This document shows positions 12,717 to 24,547 of a stretch of DNA of 64,000 nt, piece after piece. A program made the position numbers and the translations under genes. Source of the stretch: Eucalyptus grandis (lineage: Eukaryota; Streptophyta; Magnoliopsida; Myrtales; Myrtaceae). A model generated the notes under the pieces. That model had not been told where the DNA came from, searched no databases, and saw nothing but the letters and a program-made list of their open reading frames with translations. Numbering within the stretch: position 1 is the stretch's first letter; every line of letters starts with the position of its first letter. Location: the NCBI RefSeq assembly GCF_016545825.1, contig NC_052614.1, positions 248,001-312,000 on the forward strand, in the 5' to 3' direction.

Positions 12717-15164
12717 TCCATTGATACAACTTGATCATTGGCATCCATGTACTTTGTACAAGAAGCTAAAACTATTTCAGCAGCTCCTTTCCAGTGTATG
12801 TGAGCTTCTGAGTCTGGCTGTACATGGAAGATAAAAAACAATCACTAATTATGGTTTACATTGCATCACTATACAATCGTAGCATAAATCTGCAGAACAT
12901 TTAACACTGTCACAACTCAACACAGTAACTGTGTGCATTTTGATGTGCATCATAACCAAGTACTAGCCAAGAACAAAAGTTACTTCCCTTAAAACAGCAA
13001 ATACTTCTGTTCTCCAGACCACCAAAGATTTAGTTAAAGAAAAACAAATAAATGGTTCATGAACCCAACAGTTAACGGCCTTTACACCACTATCATATAG
13101 AAATGATGCATGGCTTTGCCCCATAGTAATGGCTAGTAAAATCTCAGATCTGATTCTGAGATCCATCTACTGCTCGATCTAAAACTTAAGGACCAATATC
13201 CAGATCGTATCATGTTGGCATATTAGGGGGATTTGCATCCTACTTGATAAAATCAGATGATCGTAGTATCCAATCTTGTCAACTCAATATCATTTAAATT
13301 TGTTCTATTTAGTCTAGTATAGCTATAAATATAGGCTTAAGATATAATCTTTAAAAATTTAAGCTCAGGAAACCTATAATTATTTACTTTAAAATTATAA
13401 GTACTTTAAACGTTTCCAGAACTTACTAATTCAGATTCAACTACAATATAGTCCTTCAGACACCCTGAACTGGGCCATCCCTAAGTGAAACTGTTATTCG
13501 AAGTTTTATTATGCCTCATAAGTCTGAACTTCATTGTCCTTGAAACCCATTTCAAATAGTAAGCACAAAGAAAAGCACCGCACTGATACTGCCTTAAAAC
13601 TAAATAAAGCTGTTCAAGGGCATACATGACAGTCTCTTCACTGTCTATGAGTTATTATTATGTAGACTATCTGCATGACTAGATCTTTTTATTCTGGCCA
13701 ATCTGCATGACAAAATTCACAAAACAATATGATAACAATAAGCCAGTGTGTGCATGTACGTATTTATGTATATTGAAGCAAACATCCTCTCCGGTAGCAC
13801 ATTCATGATCACTGAAACCAAAGACTGAGAAGTATACCAGCTTTACAGCAACTCCACCTCGTTTTTCTCAGAATTGAAAGGGAAAACATGAATTATAGAG
13901 GATTTTGACCTAACAGCTTCAAAATCCATCCCCAGCTGCAAATGAGGCATCATGATTAGTTTAACATAATATTGCACCTGAATCAAATAGATGAACTAAA
14001 GATAGGAAAGCGATAGAAATCTTAAGCATGAACCTTGATCCCCCACTGTAAGATGGCCTTTTCAGTTGGTGAACCGGATACCTCTACATCTCCCCCAGTC
14101 TAAAGAAGTTCAAACGCAGGAAGTTATTATTGGTCACTGGTATCAAACACCCATTACTGATGCTGCAACCTCACCTCAGGCACATAAACGCTGCCATTTG
14201 AATTCTGAGCAATGCCTTCAATCAATAGAGAAATCAGAGAAGTCGATAACTGCGAGTTGCTGTCTGGAGGATCAACTTTTCTTCCACAAGCATAAGCCTC
14301 AACCACAGTCATCTGTCACAATATGGACATTTTCTTAACGTTATTAAGGGTCTCAAAGTTTCTTTCCAAAACCATAACTCCTTTGGGGTCATTCATAAAC
14401 AAACTATTGACCTAAAAATAATGGTATCTATAACACCATCATATAATGTCTGCACGCAATCTTGTTTCACTGCTACAACAGCCATGTGGCTCTTAAATGA
14501 TTCAAATCTACTTGCACTCAGATAAACAGCAATTTAGGAGACCTCGACACCATGCTTAGATCAGCAAAAGCAGCCCGTAACAGCACATACCTGATTTAAA
14601 GTGAAGGTTCCAGTTTTATCACTACAGATAGTTGTGGCAGAGCCCATAGTCACATGCAGAAAGCCTTCGCACCTGAAATTTTTTCAGATTGGTGATTAGG
14701 AATTTCCTTTTTTTGCCATAAAACATTCAAATGAAAGTCCCATAAGGAGGAGAAAACTATGTCCATACCAAAGCTTTGTCCGCCATCATTTTTCTCATTG
14801 AGTAAGCAAGTCTGTAAATTGCATCAAAGGTAAAAATGAGAGACAAACGAAGATTGTAATTTTCACATAAATCCATTCAAAGACCACACAGATGATTATG
14901 GAAATGATTTACCATCCAGCTAAATCAAGTTCTACAAAATTCAATGTGATGAAAGGCAACAGTAAGATGGAAAGGACAGCAACAATGTCAATGTTGTATT
15001 GAGAAGTCTGTTCATTATAGGGGACAAACTTACGTCAATGTAACAGCTAAAGGAAGCCCTTCAGGTACTGCAACTACCACAATGGTAACCTGGAAGGTTT
15101 GAAAGTTATTGAAGATCTAACTGATATTAATTTGCAAAAACTATTCCATCAGAAATGCACTTAC

Positions 15165-15315
15165 TGCTACAGTTATTATTTTGATCACTTCATCTGATGC
15201 ACTTAATGCTGCAGTGATTATTTTGATCGCTCCATCGACAGCATCACAAACACTAGTTTTCCCAGCCTTAAACTGAACGGTGCCATCTGGATTTTTCACA
15301 TGGCCAATAAAAAAT
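15165..15315 (-). CDS. ACA10-like: ATPase copy 1 exon 14, extended by a 42-bp internal duplication
   Basis: The exon ends with two related units: GATGGAGCGATCAAAATAAT (15,195-15,236, 42 nt) and GATGAAGTGATCAAAATAAT (15,165-15,194 plus intron). The first unit includes what was a GTAAGTGCAT donor, now TTAAGTGCAT. The working donor is the second one (GTAAGTGCAT at 15,164). The protein gains 14 residues, IKIITAALSASD before VIKIITVA, just before the M4 helix with PEGL. The same arrangement is in copy 2 (exon ending near 55,285), so it predates the gene duplication. Confidence 0.85.
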
Positions 15316-16207
15316 CTGCATAAAGCTTGAGTTTGTAAGATCTATTACAATTTCAATTTAAGGAATTAATGCAACTGCAGGAATAATCAACTGCAGTTGC
15401 GTTTTTATTTTATTTTTTTTACAACAGCAATTACCTTGCCAAAAGAACAACCAAAACAGCAACAGCTACAGACAGTCCAACAATACCAATGAAAGTAGCA
15501 ACCCCATTCAAGCGAACCTAATATAAGAGCGAAGAAATCAGTATGACTAGCAAAATCCATATCTATCAAAAAAATAATATGGAAATGATAAAAACAAGTT
15601 TAAAGAAACTAACCTGCAGGGGTGTCTCTTCCCCAGTATCTTCTGATATACTAGCCATGAGCAAACCCCACTCAGTATTAATCCCCACACTCGTCACCTA
15701 AGAGGCAAAAATCAGAAATGTGAGGAAGAAGACAGCTGGAATCAAACCTTGATTTGTGATAAAGACGGACTTGAAACAGAGTAACCCCCATCTCAGGAAG
15801 CAGCAATATTGACAAACCAACATGCCGATATCACAGACAAAAGCATATACAGAACCCTGCAGCTTGAAATCCATTGAGAGACATGCAGATGGTCATGACT
15901 GGCAGAGAGAAGGGTATAAATGCATTTTCCAAGGGATGAAGCCGTTCATTCAATTCAAATTTGACCCACCTTCTCCTAATGCAGCTTCCAGAAGAGAACA
16001 AACCATGTCTTTCTAAATATTTCAGTACTTTCTTTAAATCTTCTCTTTCATCAGTAAATTGAGCCTATTTTCCACATCAAAATTTTCACCTCTCTTTTCC
16101 TTCAAGTAACAAAAAGATTACAAACAGACAGAAATTTGCTTATCAAAGAACAAGTGACTCCATTTTAATGGTCCACCCTCTATTTCAAAACAAAGAGTTG
16201 AAATTAA

Positions 16208-17707
16208 GGCCTTGTTTGGTAATGCTCCTTTATTTTTCCATTCTTTTGTTGCCCGGAACAGAGAAATAATAGAAGACCGTTTGATAACGTCAGCTAATTT
16301 TTATATTCTCCAGATAAGTTAGGGTTTGAATGATAATCATTCTATTTATTTATTTTTCTATTATTCTGTTCTCCAAAACAAATTTGGAATAAAAATCCAT
16401 TTGGTAATACAATTTCATTTTCTATTTCTAAAACAAATTTCTACTTCAAGAATAGATTTCAACCAAAAATCATAAATTAAAACTTTCAGCTTTTCTATTT
16501 CTGGAACAAAAGTGCAAAATGAAGATTCTCTTCATCGTTCACTCTCGTCATTGCTCGCCGTCCACTTGCCCACTCGTGAAACGCCGACTGCCGGACACCC
16601 GCCGCTTGCCACCGGCCACTACCCACTCGCTCGCCTCCTACCGCCAATCACTGGTCACCAGCCCCCACTCCCAGCCGGTCGCGAGACACCACCCGTTCGC
16701 CTCCCACAGCTGATCACCAATTGCCAGACATCGGATGCTAGCCCGCCCATTAACAATTGGCCGTCAACCATCGGACGCCTTCCACCACCACTCGAGAGAG
16801 AAATTTTGTGTTGTTCAAATGAATTTTTATTTCAAGAATATTTTGTAAGGTTATCAAACGCATAATTTTTGTTTAAAAACTTGTTCGAGAAATAAAAATA
16901 GAAAAATTAATTTCTAGCCAGCAATTGATTTCGCAACAAAATGGCTATCATTCCCCTTAGTAGTTAAGGAATAGATTTTGAACAAAAATAAAAAGTAAAA
17001 AAAAGTTACTTTTTTGTTCCCAATTGACACAAGGTTCGATCTCTTGACCCCATCCGAATCCCCATTTTTTGGAATAAATAAATAAAATTAATAAAAATTC
17101 AAAAATTTAGGAAAAAATTAGAAATGATATTTTGAGTAGTTTTACCAGATTTTAATGTTAATTATAGTTTAGAATTAGTTTAGCACAAAAAAATGTGAAT
17201 ATTTTGATGAAAATTGGATTCAAGATTATAATCTTTTAGGACTTTATTACACAGATTTTTGAATGCCATTTTCTATTAGAGACAATGCTAGGTCACGAAA
17301 GCCTGGTGACTCCAAGCAACATTTGCCCCTTCTCAAAAAATCTATACACCTATTTATTGTAATGCCCAAAGATTTACTATCAACCTCTTCATATTGTGAC
17401 TCATGCCATTTCCAACCATCCATCTTTGACTAACTATTATATTGGATTTTTTATGTCATTTTAGAATATCTTTGATCAATTAAATCATTACAAAAGTCCA
17501 ATTTTATCCAAACATGAAAAGTTAAATCTCTTTATAATTAAATAAAAAATTGGGAATAGAATTGTTCTTTTTCTATTCCAAGAATAGCAATTTTGTGCAG
17601 TTATCAAATGTGTTCTACTACTAAGAACTCATCTAGGTAATAGAAATAGAAAAACTATTTCTAAACAAAGATTATTCCCGAGTACAGAAATATTACCAAA
17701 TGCACCC
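16208..17707. mobile_element. PIF/Harbinger-like non-autonomous TIR element in intron 11, copy 1
   Basis: The left end GGCCTTGTTTGGTAAT and the right end, read inversely, GGGTGCATTTGGTAAT form terminal inverted repeats. Both are flanked by TAA (16,205-16,207 and 17,708-17,710), the TWA target site typical of PIF/Harbinger. Length is about 1.5 kb. There is no transposase frame. The interior is AT-rich with repeated TTTCTATTTC-type phrases and a GC-rich tract at about 16,540-16,800. The same element occurs at the same place in block 2, so it predates the duplication. Confidence 0.75.
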
Positions 17708-18889
17708 TAAAAGAGTCATGCTCCTTTACCAAATTAACTCAAGAACTCATGACTATCAATTTTACAACCCACGTCTAGCAAAGAATGAGGTAGAGTAGCA
17801 ATATGTTGCAAGAAAATTAGCCATCTCATGAAGAATGGATCTTTTCTGTGATGCGAAATAAGAGCATTGAGAAGTATGCTGAGGAAAGTAAAATAGAAGA
17901 ATGGGAAAAATCTTACAAGCATAGTGCCGTGGCCATCTGCAACTTTGCAGCCAGACATTAGAAAGGGATCCTTTGCATCCTTGTGAACCTGATCAAAACA
18001 TTAAAATGAAATAAGAAAGACCAGCTTGTGAAGAGATTCATTGCACAGTGAGAGAATAATCTCCACGACACATTATAATTTTGCTCTCTCCAGTCATGCT
18101 AGATTCGTCAATTGCCAGGGAGTGACCAGAAATCAGGACTCCATCCGCAGGAACCTGGAGAGAAAAGTAAACATCACGTATAAGAACATATCCAGTGAAC
18201 ACAAGGGCAGCGTACCAAATCCAGAACTGGTTTAAGTTACTTGCCTGATCACCAATGTTAACGGGGACAACATCACCAACTACGAGATCATATATTGAAA
18301 CTTCCACTCTTCTGCCACCTCTGACAACCTACAAACATGCAACAACTTCATCCATATGCATACAGGAAAGAGAAGTGTAAGACATACATCTCATAAAAAT
18401 TACCCACCTCCACGTGTATATTTCTTTTCTCCTCATTTAAGTTTTGAAACTGCAGAGACTGTCTGTAATCACTTATTGCTGCAGACGAGAATCCAACCCC
18501 AATTAGGAGACTAATGCATCTCACGGCAGTCAACAGCATCCAAAGTGGAAAAACTATTATTTACTGCAAATCAACACACCAATTGCTTTCCCTTATTGAA
18601 TTATTCTGCAACCTTATCAGAAGAAACTAAGACATGCAGCAATACAACATGTCTCCTGGGCACAAAAATCATGATCTGATCAATCAGAAGGAAATATTCA
18701 GCATGTTAACATGCTCCTGAGTATGTAAGTTATCATCTGACCAATCAGCAAAAACATTTCCCGGTCACCATGACGGAGTAGCTAAGATTATCAAATTGAA
18801 TATGCACCGGAATAAAATATTTAAAATCTTAAAGCATGCGTCAACAAAATTCCAATGCAAATGGGTCTTGTAATCAAACTGAATCCTAC

Positions 18890-18968
18890 CTGTGACAACA
18901 ATGACGAAAAAAAAAAAAAAACAGCAAAAGGCAATGCTCCCACCATCATACCATCCTTCCTTAATGCC
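18890..18968 (-). CDS. ACA10-like: ATPase copy 1 exon 7, with poly-T expansion in a membrane segment
   Basis: It encodes KEGWYDGGSIAF followed by a hydrophobic stretch ending VIVVT. In copy 2 the matching exon is 70 nt and reads AFAVFFVIVVT. Here it is 79 nt: the A run on the plus strand is 15 instead of 7, and one extra G sits at 18,931. The total of 9 nt keeps the frame and gives AFCCFFFFFVIVVT. This is either a tolerated 3-residue extension of a transmembrane helix or a homopolymer assembly artefact. Confidence 0.8.
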
Positions 18969-21900
18969 CTAAAAGAAGCACACCCAAATAGAATGCATGA
19001 TCAATCTTTAAATAAGAAGTGATCAAAAGACTCATGATATCATGCAACCAAAAAAAAATATATATATGCTTAAAAAAAGGAATTCACATGACAGATGAGA
19101 CATACGCACCGCTTGTTAGATAGGAGATACATGCGTTCACTTGTATTGATAAAAAATAATTAAATGATTAATCTTAAAAGCGATAAGCTAGATAGGAACT
19201 TATTTTGTCCTTATGCCAATGCATCTTATGGTGGCATGCACAGGAAAGTAATCCGGGTAAAGACCATTATATGCACCAAGCAATGTTTCTCTCTTTTTCT
19301 TTTTTCTTTTTTATGTTAGTTATGTCAGCTTGGGCAAGGAATGAGAACATATAAAAATACCAATCAAGATAAAGCAACTAGAAAGAAACTAAGGCAAATC
19401 ATAATCGCATCACTGTCACTCATATGTGAGCAGGCCAGTCCCACCTCCGACTTTATTCCAAGCACCAAAGAAGCCACTGCAGCTATAATCAGTATGATCA
19501 AAGTAAGATCTTGACAGGTCTCCCAAAGGAACATCTGCATGATACAAAAGACAAAAGATGAAGTACTGATGAGAATACTAATAAATAGATGAAAAAAGTA
19601 GCTAGTCTAAACTCTTAATCAACAAACAAAACCTACGTGTCCAAACTGAAAAAAGAAAAGAGAATACAAAATGCATGAGGGTAATGCCAAAGAGATTACC
19701 CAAAAAGTCTTTCCTTTTTTCCGAGGATATGTATTTGATCCATATGTGTTCTTTCGAGCCAAAGAATCAGCATCATCTCCATGAATACCCTTCTCCAAAT
19801 TTGTCTTCAACAAGTCTGCTAGTCCTTTAACCTAATCATTCAATTGCCAGATTAAATCACAGAAAAGAAAAAGAACTCCCAAATCACTTCCTTTTTCTCC
19901 ATTTTTTAGATGTTCAAACAATTTTAACTATCCTCACTAGAAAAAAGGAGACTAAGTTATTTGCTGTTTTTCTAGGACCGCCCTTGGCTGCAGTACTGCA
20001 AAATACATTAGTTCTGGGAAAAGCACATTTTTCTCAATAGAAAGGGATAGAACGAACAGATAGCAGTTGTCGGGATGCAACACATATAACTTAAAATTCC
20101 AAGGCAAGCCGCCACTTTTTTCGCAACATAAAGCAATAAGTATTCTCTCTTGGTATAATTACCCCTCCATACTCCCCCAGAGTAGAAACGTCACGGTCTC
20201 TGGTCATCACAGAAAGTTGCTCTTGACCAATCCCAAAATCACCACTTGGGACGGGCATTTTTGAGATTCCTGGGAAAAAAAAAGGAAGGAAAAGAAGAGC
20301 TTATTTAAGATTTTCCAGCTGCATTGTGTGATCATGCCAAACAAGCAAACTACACGTACACAAACATTTTCACGTCAAAATTTATTTCGCACAAAGACAT
20401 AGTACAACTCATTAAGACATAAGGCATCAATAGAAGATGAGAAATTTATAAAACAAAAAGAAACGTCAACAAACTAGCACACCAGCAATACTGAAAAGAA
20501 ACAGTGAAGGAGGAGCTGGAAACCACTGCAAGGAACGGAAATTTCAATGTCCCATTTATGGCTAAATTGTAGGAGATCTGCAATATAAAACTACTCCCGC
20601 ACATTAGTAAATATGGATTATTTAACTCCCCATTTTGACATGCATAGCATGAGCATGGTGCCGGTTCAATAGCATATTTATGTCAGCAAAGAGAAATACA
20701 CCCAGGAAGTATCAAAGCTTGCGCCTAGTGCCAATTAAGCACGAGAAGGAGAAATAACTACCATTAGCTTGTTGGCCTTGTGCTTTGAAAAGCTGTGCAG
20801 CCTGATGCAATGAAAAAGTTCAGTTAGATGTCAAAGGTATATATAAGAAGTCCCCCTAAAAGATTGAAACTTGATATAGTCTACTTACGCGCATGGCCTG
20901 GGCATGAGCTCTAATTTTCTGCAGTGTTTTCTTCACTTGTTCTTCCTTCTTCAAGTCAAGGGTGTATCTAAATCGACGAGAGGCGTTCAACACAAGTGCA
21001 GCTTGCTACAAGCATACATAATTAGGCAAATAAGGATTAAAAAATTCACAACAATCCAAATAATTTATCAACTACAGAAGCAATCCAACGTCATCCGACT
21101 TCTATTTCACGATTTAGTCCAAAATAATATAGAAAGATGTCCCTGGGAAAGGAAATAAAGTATAAAAAGCTTGTAAATCAGAACGGTATTGTGGCAATAG
21201 AAGTTTAACGGAGATCAGTTAAATATGAGCCATCACATATAATGATACCCTCTTTTCAAGTATATGATGTGGAAAAGCATCCATATATGAATTGGAAAAT
21301 CAATTTGGATAATATTATTTAAAAACCAAAAAGAGAAACACCCAAAAAAAAAAGTGGTAATAAACAGCAAGCCATGAAGAAGAGATACCTTGTAACATAA
21401 AGAGTTTCTAAGTTTTGAGGTGTCTAGACTACCTTTTACATTTGTAAATCTACACAATTCACATTTGCCTTTTATTTAATCCGTAATATCACATGATATT
21501 CCATAACTGGAAGAAAATTCATAGGTAGACGTCAGAAGTTGTTGATAAGCGCAAGCAGACAGGCTCTACATATCACAACTCACATGCACACAATCCCTAG
21601 AAGCGAAGTCACTTTCATAAGCATCTTAATAAGGAAAATCCAAACATATATTTAACACTCTTCTAGTCAAGAATCTAACAATGAAAGCTTGCTCCAAGTA
21701 TAATTTTAAGAAATTCAAACAAAGTAGATCCCAATGGACTCTAGTGCTGATTAGATTAATCAAACTTGGCGAAAATATCCTAAATAATTACCATCTTCAA
21801 GTCCCTATAGAACACTAATCATTTTCCATAGACGTTTCTAACCTTAATCTAGAATCATGCTCCAGGTTTACGAAAAAGGAAGTCAAACAGGCTGTATTGC

Positions 21901-23436
21901 AATAGACCACCGATACTCATAACAATATCATAATCCAACTTGGGGATATATCATGGGGTAGCTATGATCTTGCAATGTCCAACAGGGCCTTGATTGTGTC
22001 ATAGACCACTGACAAAATATTTTCAACAAAATTTTGCAATCATGTCAATATCTTGAGACTCATGCCTTGTATGATCCGATGGTTAGCTTACTCTTCTCCA
22101 AATGGAGGAAATTAGACCTTGAATTGTCAACCTTTAAACAATTAAATTCACCCAGTTCATCCTCATCATGACAAATTATGTGGAACTTCAACAAAAATGG
22201 AGTAATACAACAATCAATGTCGTTCCTCAACAATATTTCCTTTCTTTGAGGAAACTCTCCCATAGATGTTTCCAATCCGTTCCTTCAACTTGTCCAATAG
22301 CACACAAACATTCTCCTTAAAATTGCATTCATATTCCTAGACACATTCATTGGTTCATTCTTTGCCTCCTGCGTCACATCTTCATTGAACATTGATCTGC
22401 CACATGACTTTATTTAATATATCAGAAGTACGCACCAGTCAAGCTCTTTGTCTAGCTTGAATAGTCGAGCGTCTTGAGACTCCGCTCACCTCCAAACACA
22501 TCACACAGTCCAAGTCATCTATACTCAGGCATATCTTTCTCGTTACTTCGTAACACCTCTACCTCTACATCTTTGCATTGATAAGGAGAGGAAGAGTGAT
22601 TGTGTTAGTCGACTGCCGTCTATGACCTCACCAACTTTTGTTTACGGGTGCACTGAAAATCCACCCATCCTTCCAAGATAGGTTCAACTCCTCATTGGTT
22701 TCATAAGGAAGAGAAAGAACAGACGCACCTAGGATCCTTCTCATCGATCTCCCACTAACGTACAAAAGCAAGAATCATTTTTCCGACTTGGGAAAGCGTG
22801 AAAAGTTCACAGAATAGGGCATGGTTTTGGCTCCACAGCAATAGCTTAACCCAAGCATGGATGGTCCACCTCAAACCAACTTTACCAAAACCAAAAAATT
22901 GGGTTTGATAAGTAGGTTTCCCATTTTTGGGTTGATATTAATTGGCGTTATCTAAGACGATAATATTTGATGGAATAAATAGAACCTCGAATTCCACTGA
23001 CGCAATATAGTCTACATATATAATCACATTAAATGCCTAGTCCAATCTCGGCCTTGAGCAACTGAGAAGTTTTAAGACAATTTTAAATGTTAATCGCCTT
23101 TTTTCATCTACTCACCGTCCACACCGCAGACCAGAAAGATCACAGATCATTCTCTTCGCTTTTGGGTGCGCGCGAATCCAGCGAGAACAAGAAGTCAAAC
23201 ATCTATACATATATAAATCAATGATGCGGCGCAGGTACTACTTCGAAAGGGAGACGGACAGATATGGACAATGAAGCGAAATGCGTTTGATTTAAACTGG
23301 ATAGAAGAAATCGCAAAGAGGATTAATTAGGGCCCATCCAAATAAAATACGAAGACGAAAAGAGAGAGAGAGAGAGAGAGAGAGAGAAGGAGAAAGCGGA
23401 ATAGAACGGGAATGAGAATAGAACAGAATAGATTAC

Positions 23437-23598
23437 CCTCCAACGCCTGAGACGATCCAAGGGGACGTGCTTAGTGCTGGTGATGTCGAAAGGATCATCG
23501 GAGGGCTCGTGCGCCTTGGAGCGCCTGCCTCCGGCCTCCAAATCATTCCGGCGCCTGTAAGGCGAAGAACCTCTGGGCGGCATCTCCAGCTCGTCCAT
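23437..23598 (-). CDS. ACA10-like: ATPase copy 1 exon 1: N-terminal regulatory segment
   Basis: It encodes 54 residues from the ATG at 23,598, ending ..PLDRLRRWR, with a GT donor at 23,436. The upstream codons in this frame start with GTG, so 23,598 is the first usable ATG. The motif DPFDITSTKHVPLDRLRRWR resembles the ACA10-type N-terminus. The Trp before the junction is the usual calmodulin anchor in this clade. The donor is followed by a (GA)n tract at about 23,361-23,388. Exon 1 of copy 2 lies outside the window. Confidence 0.9.
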
Positions 23599-23935
23599 TC
23601 TGAACCGTCGCAGGAGGGACGACACCGACGGTCACCCGCTGGACTCGCTTATCTGCAAATCGCCAACCGAAAAAACACCATTCTTCAGTCTCACCACACA
23701 CACTGACGGGAGAATTAAAGCCGCAAGTGAGGAGTTAGCTTGAGCGAGGGGGGCGGCAATGGTTGTTCGATTAGGTAGTTCGTCGCTCTCGGTCACCAAA
23801 CCTCAACCTCAGTGAAGGCTCTCACCACTCGAACCGTGATGTAGAAGCGCTTGTTCGAGAACATTACCAGTGTCGCCAAGCGATGGGGTCTCAATTTATA
23901 ACAGATGGGAAAATTTTAATTTTTTTGCCTATTAC
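23599..23935. promoter_or_regulatory. 5' flank of ATPase copy 1
   Basis: A GC-richer stretch directly upstream of the ATG at 23,598 is expected to hold the 5' UTR and promoter. I could not identify a convincing TATA box. The space to the neighbouring inverted DUF266 exon is only about 340 bp. Confidence 0.35.
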
Positions 23936-24036
23936 CTATCAGAGAGTAACACAAAATGTTGGTTATCAGGATCTTCAAGAGCGTTTGCCAATAACCGTCT
24001 CTCAGCATCAACCATGGAAATTTTACCCCACACCAC
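23936..24036 (-). pseudogene. DUF266 (GT14-like) glycosyltransferase exon, inverted relative to the rest
   Basis: DUF266 proteins are Golgi type II membrane glycosyltransferases related to core-2/I-branching enzymes. On the minus strand, an acceptor (TGTGCAG) is followed by VVWGKISMVDAERRLLANA and LEDPDNQHFVLLSD, then a donor (GTAATAG). This is the family segment that immediately precedes SCVPL. The next family segment (CVPLHTFYLMHTN) begins at 24,548 on the plus strand, so this exon is in opposite orientation to its continuation. Both splice sites are intact. The upstream exons of the gene were not found. Confidence 0.85.
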
Positions 24037-24547
24037 CTGCACAGGTAAATATAACATAAATTTCATAAAATTCTTTTTATAGATAAAAGTAAACAACCAC
24101 ATGGCGACAAGGGGGTCCAAATCCATATAGAAAAGAACTCAGTTAAAAGACAAAGCATCGATTCATAAGATTGTGCTGGCAATGGTACTCGCATTTTGTG
24201 TGTTTTAAGAGCATTAACTCCAAAATGAACTAGTCACACAGCCACCAAATTCTTCCCCAATTATCTGTCTTTTGCATAGAACTTAGCAGATTTTGGCTTT
24301 CATGAAAAAAACTTGAACTCCACAAAAATAAGTTGCACATATCGAAACAAGTTTCTGCATCAACAGAATATTATGCTTCAGCCATAAGCAGAGATAGAGT
24401 ATGAAGATGAATAGACATATTTTACTGGTTTACTGCAAAGTGCAAACCTCTAAAATGGAAAAATAGTGCAGTCAGGTTCAAGTTATAATGAAAAAAAATG
24501 AGGTAGTTTGCTTCTAAGTTCTGATTTCTAATCTTGTGGTGTTGCAG
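24037..24547. other. junction region between the inverted and direct DUF266 exons
   Basis: AT-rich, with no exon recognised. One inversion breakpoint must lie here or just left of 23,936. Confidence 0.5.

Larger units (their letters stand above)
5923..22787. repeat. segmental duplication, block 1
   Basis: This block is collinear with 45,997-64,000, covering the last two CMO exons and ATPase exons 2-33 with their introns. Similarity is high in introns as well as exons, with a few substitutions per hundred bases by eye (not counted). Block 1 is about 1.1 kb shorter, almost all of it the nested 1,003-bp element present only in block 2. The left edge of homology coincides with the end of the LTR at 45,996. 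The right edge lies beyond the window. Confidence 0.95.
7583..23598 (-). pseudogene. ACA10-like: plasma-membrane-type autoinhibited Ca2+-ATPase (ACA8/9/10 clade), copy 1, damaged
   Basis: P-type IIB pump exporting Ca2+ at the plasma membrane, with an N-terminal calmodulin-regulated autoinhibitory domain. There are 33 exons, with ATG at 23,598 and TGA at 7,583-7,585. Exon 1 (23,437-23,598) and exon 2 (20,889-21,005) encode the calmodulin-binding junction RLRRWRQAALVLNASRRFRY. Later landmarks are TGES (exon 10, 18,077-18,154), PEGL (exon 15), DKTGT (exon 17), KGAAE (exon 21), MVTGDN (exon 24) and TGDGTNDAP (exon 25). About 1,087 codons fit the family size of about 1,070-1,090. Defects against copy 2: the donor after exon 10 reads AT instead of GT (18,075-18,076), exon 17 has a 2-nt deletion (about 14,650), exon 20 has a 1-nt deletion (about 13,861), and exon 7 has a poly-T expansion that stays in frame. 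Exon 9 uses a GC donor. Probably a pseudogene unless the indels are assembly errors. Confidence 0.93.

Noticed and set aside
16512..16865. Pro/His-rich open frame in ATPase intron 11
   Set aside because: It lies in a GC-rich tract of a TIR element. The block 2 counterpart (56,636) has a different reading and frame, and there is no family motif.
23599..23625. Earlier start for the ATPase (nine more residues)
   Set aside because: The frame begins with GTG, not ATG. 23,598 is the first ATG.
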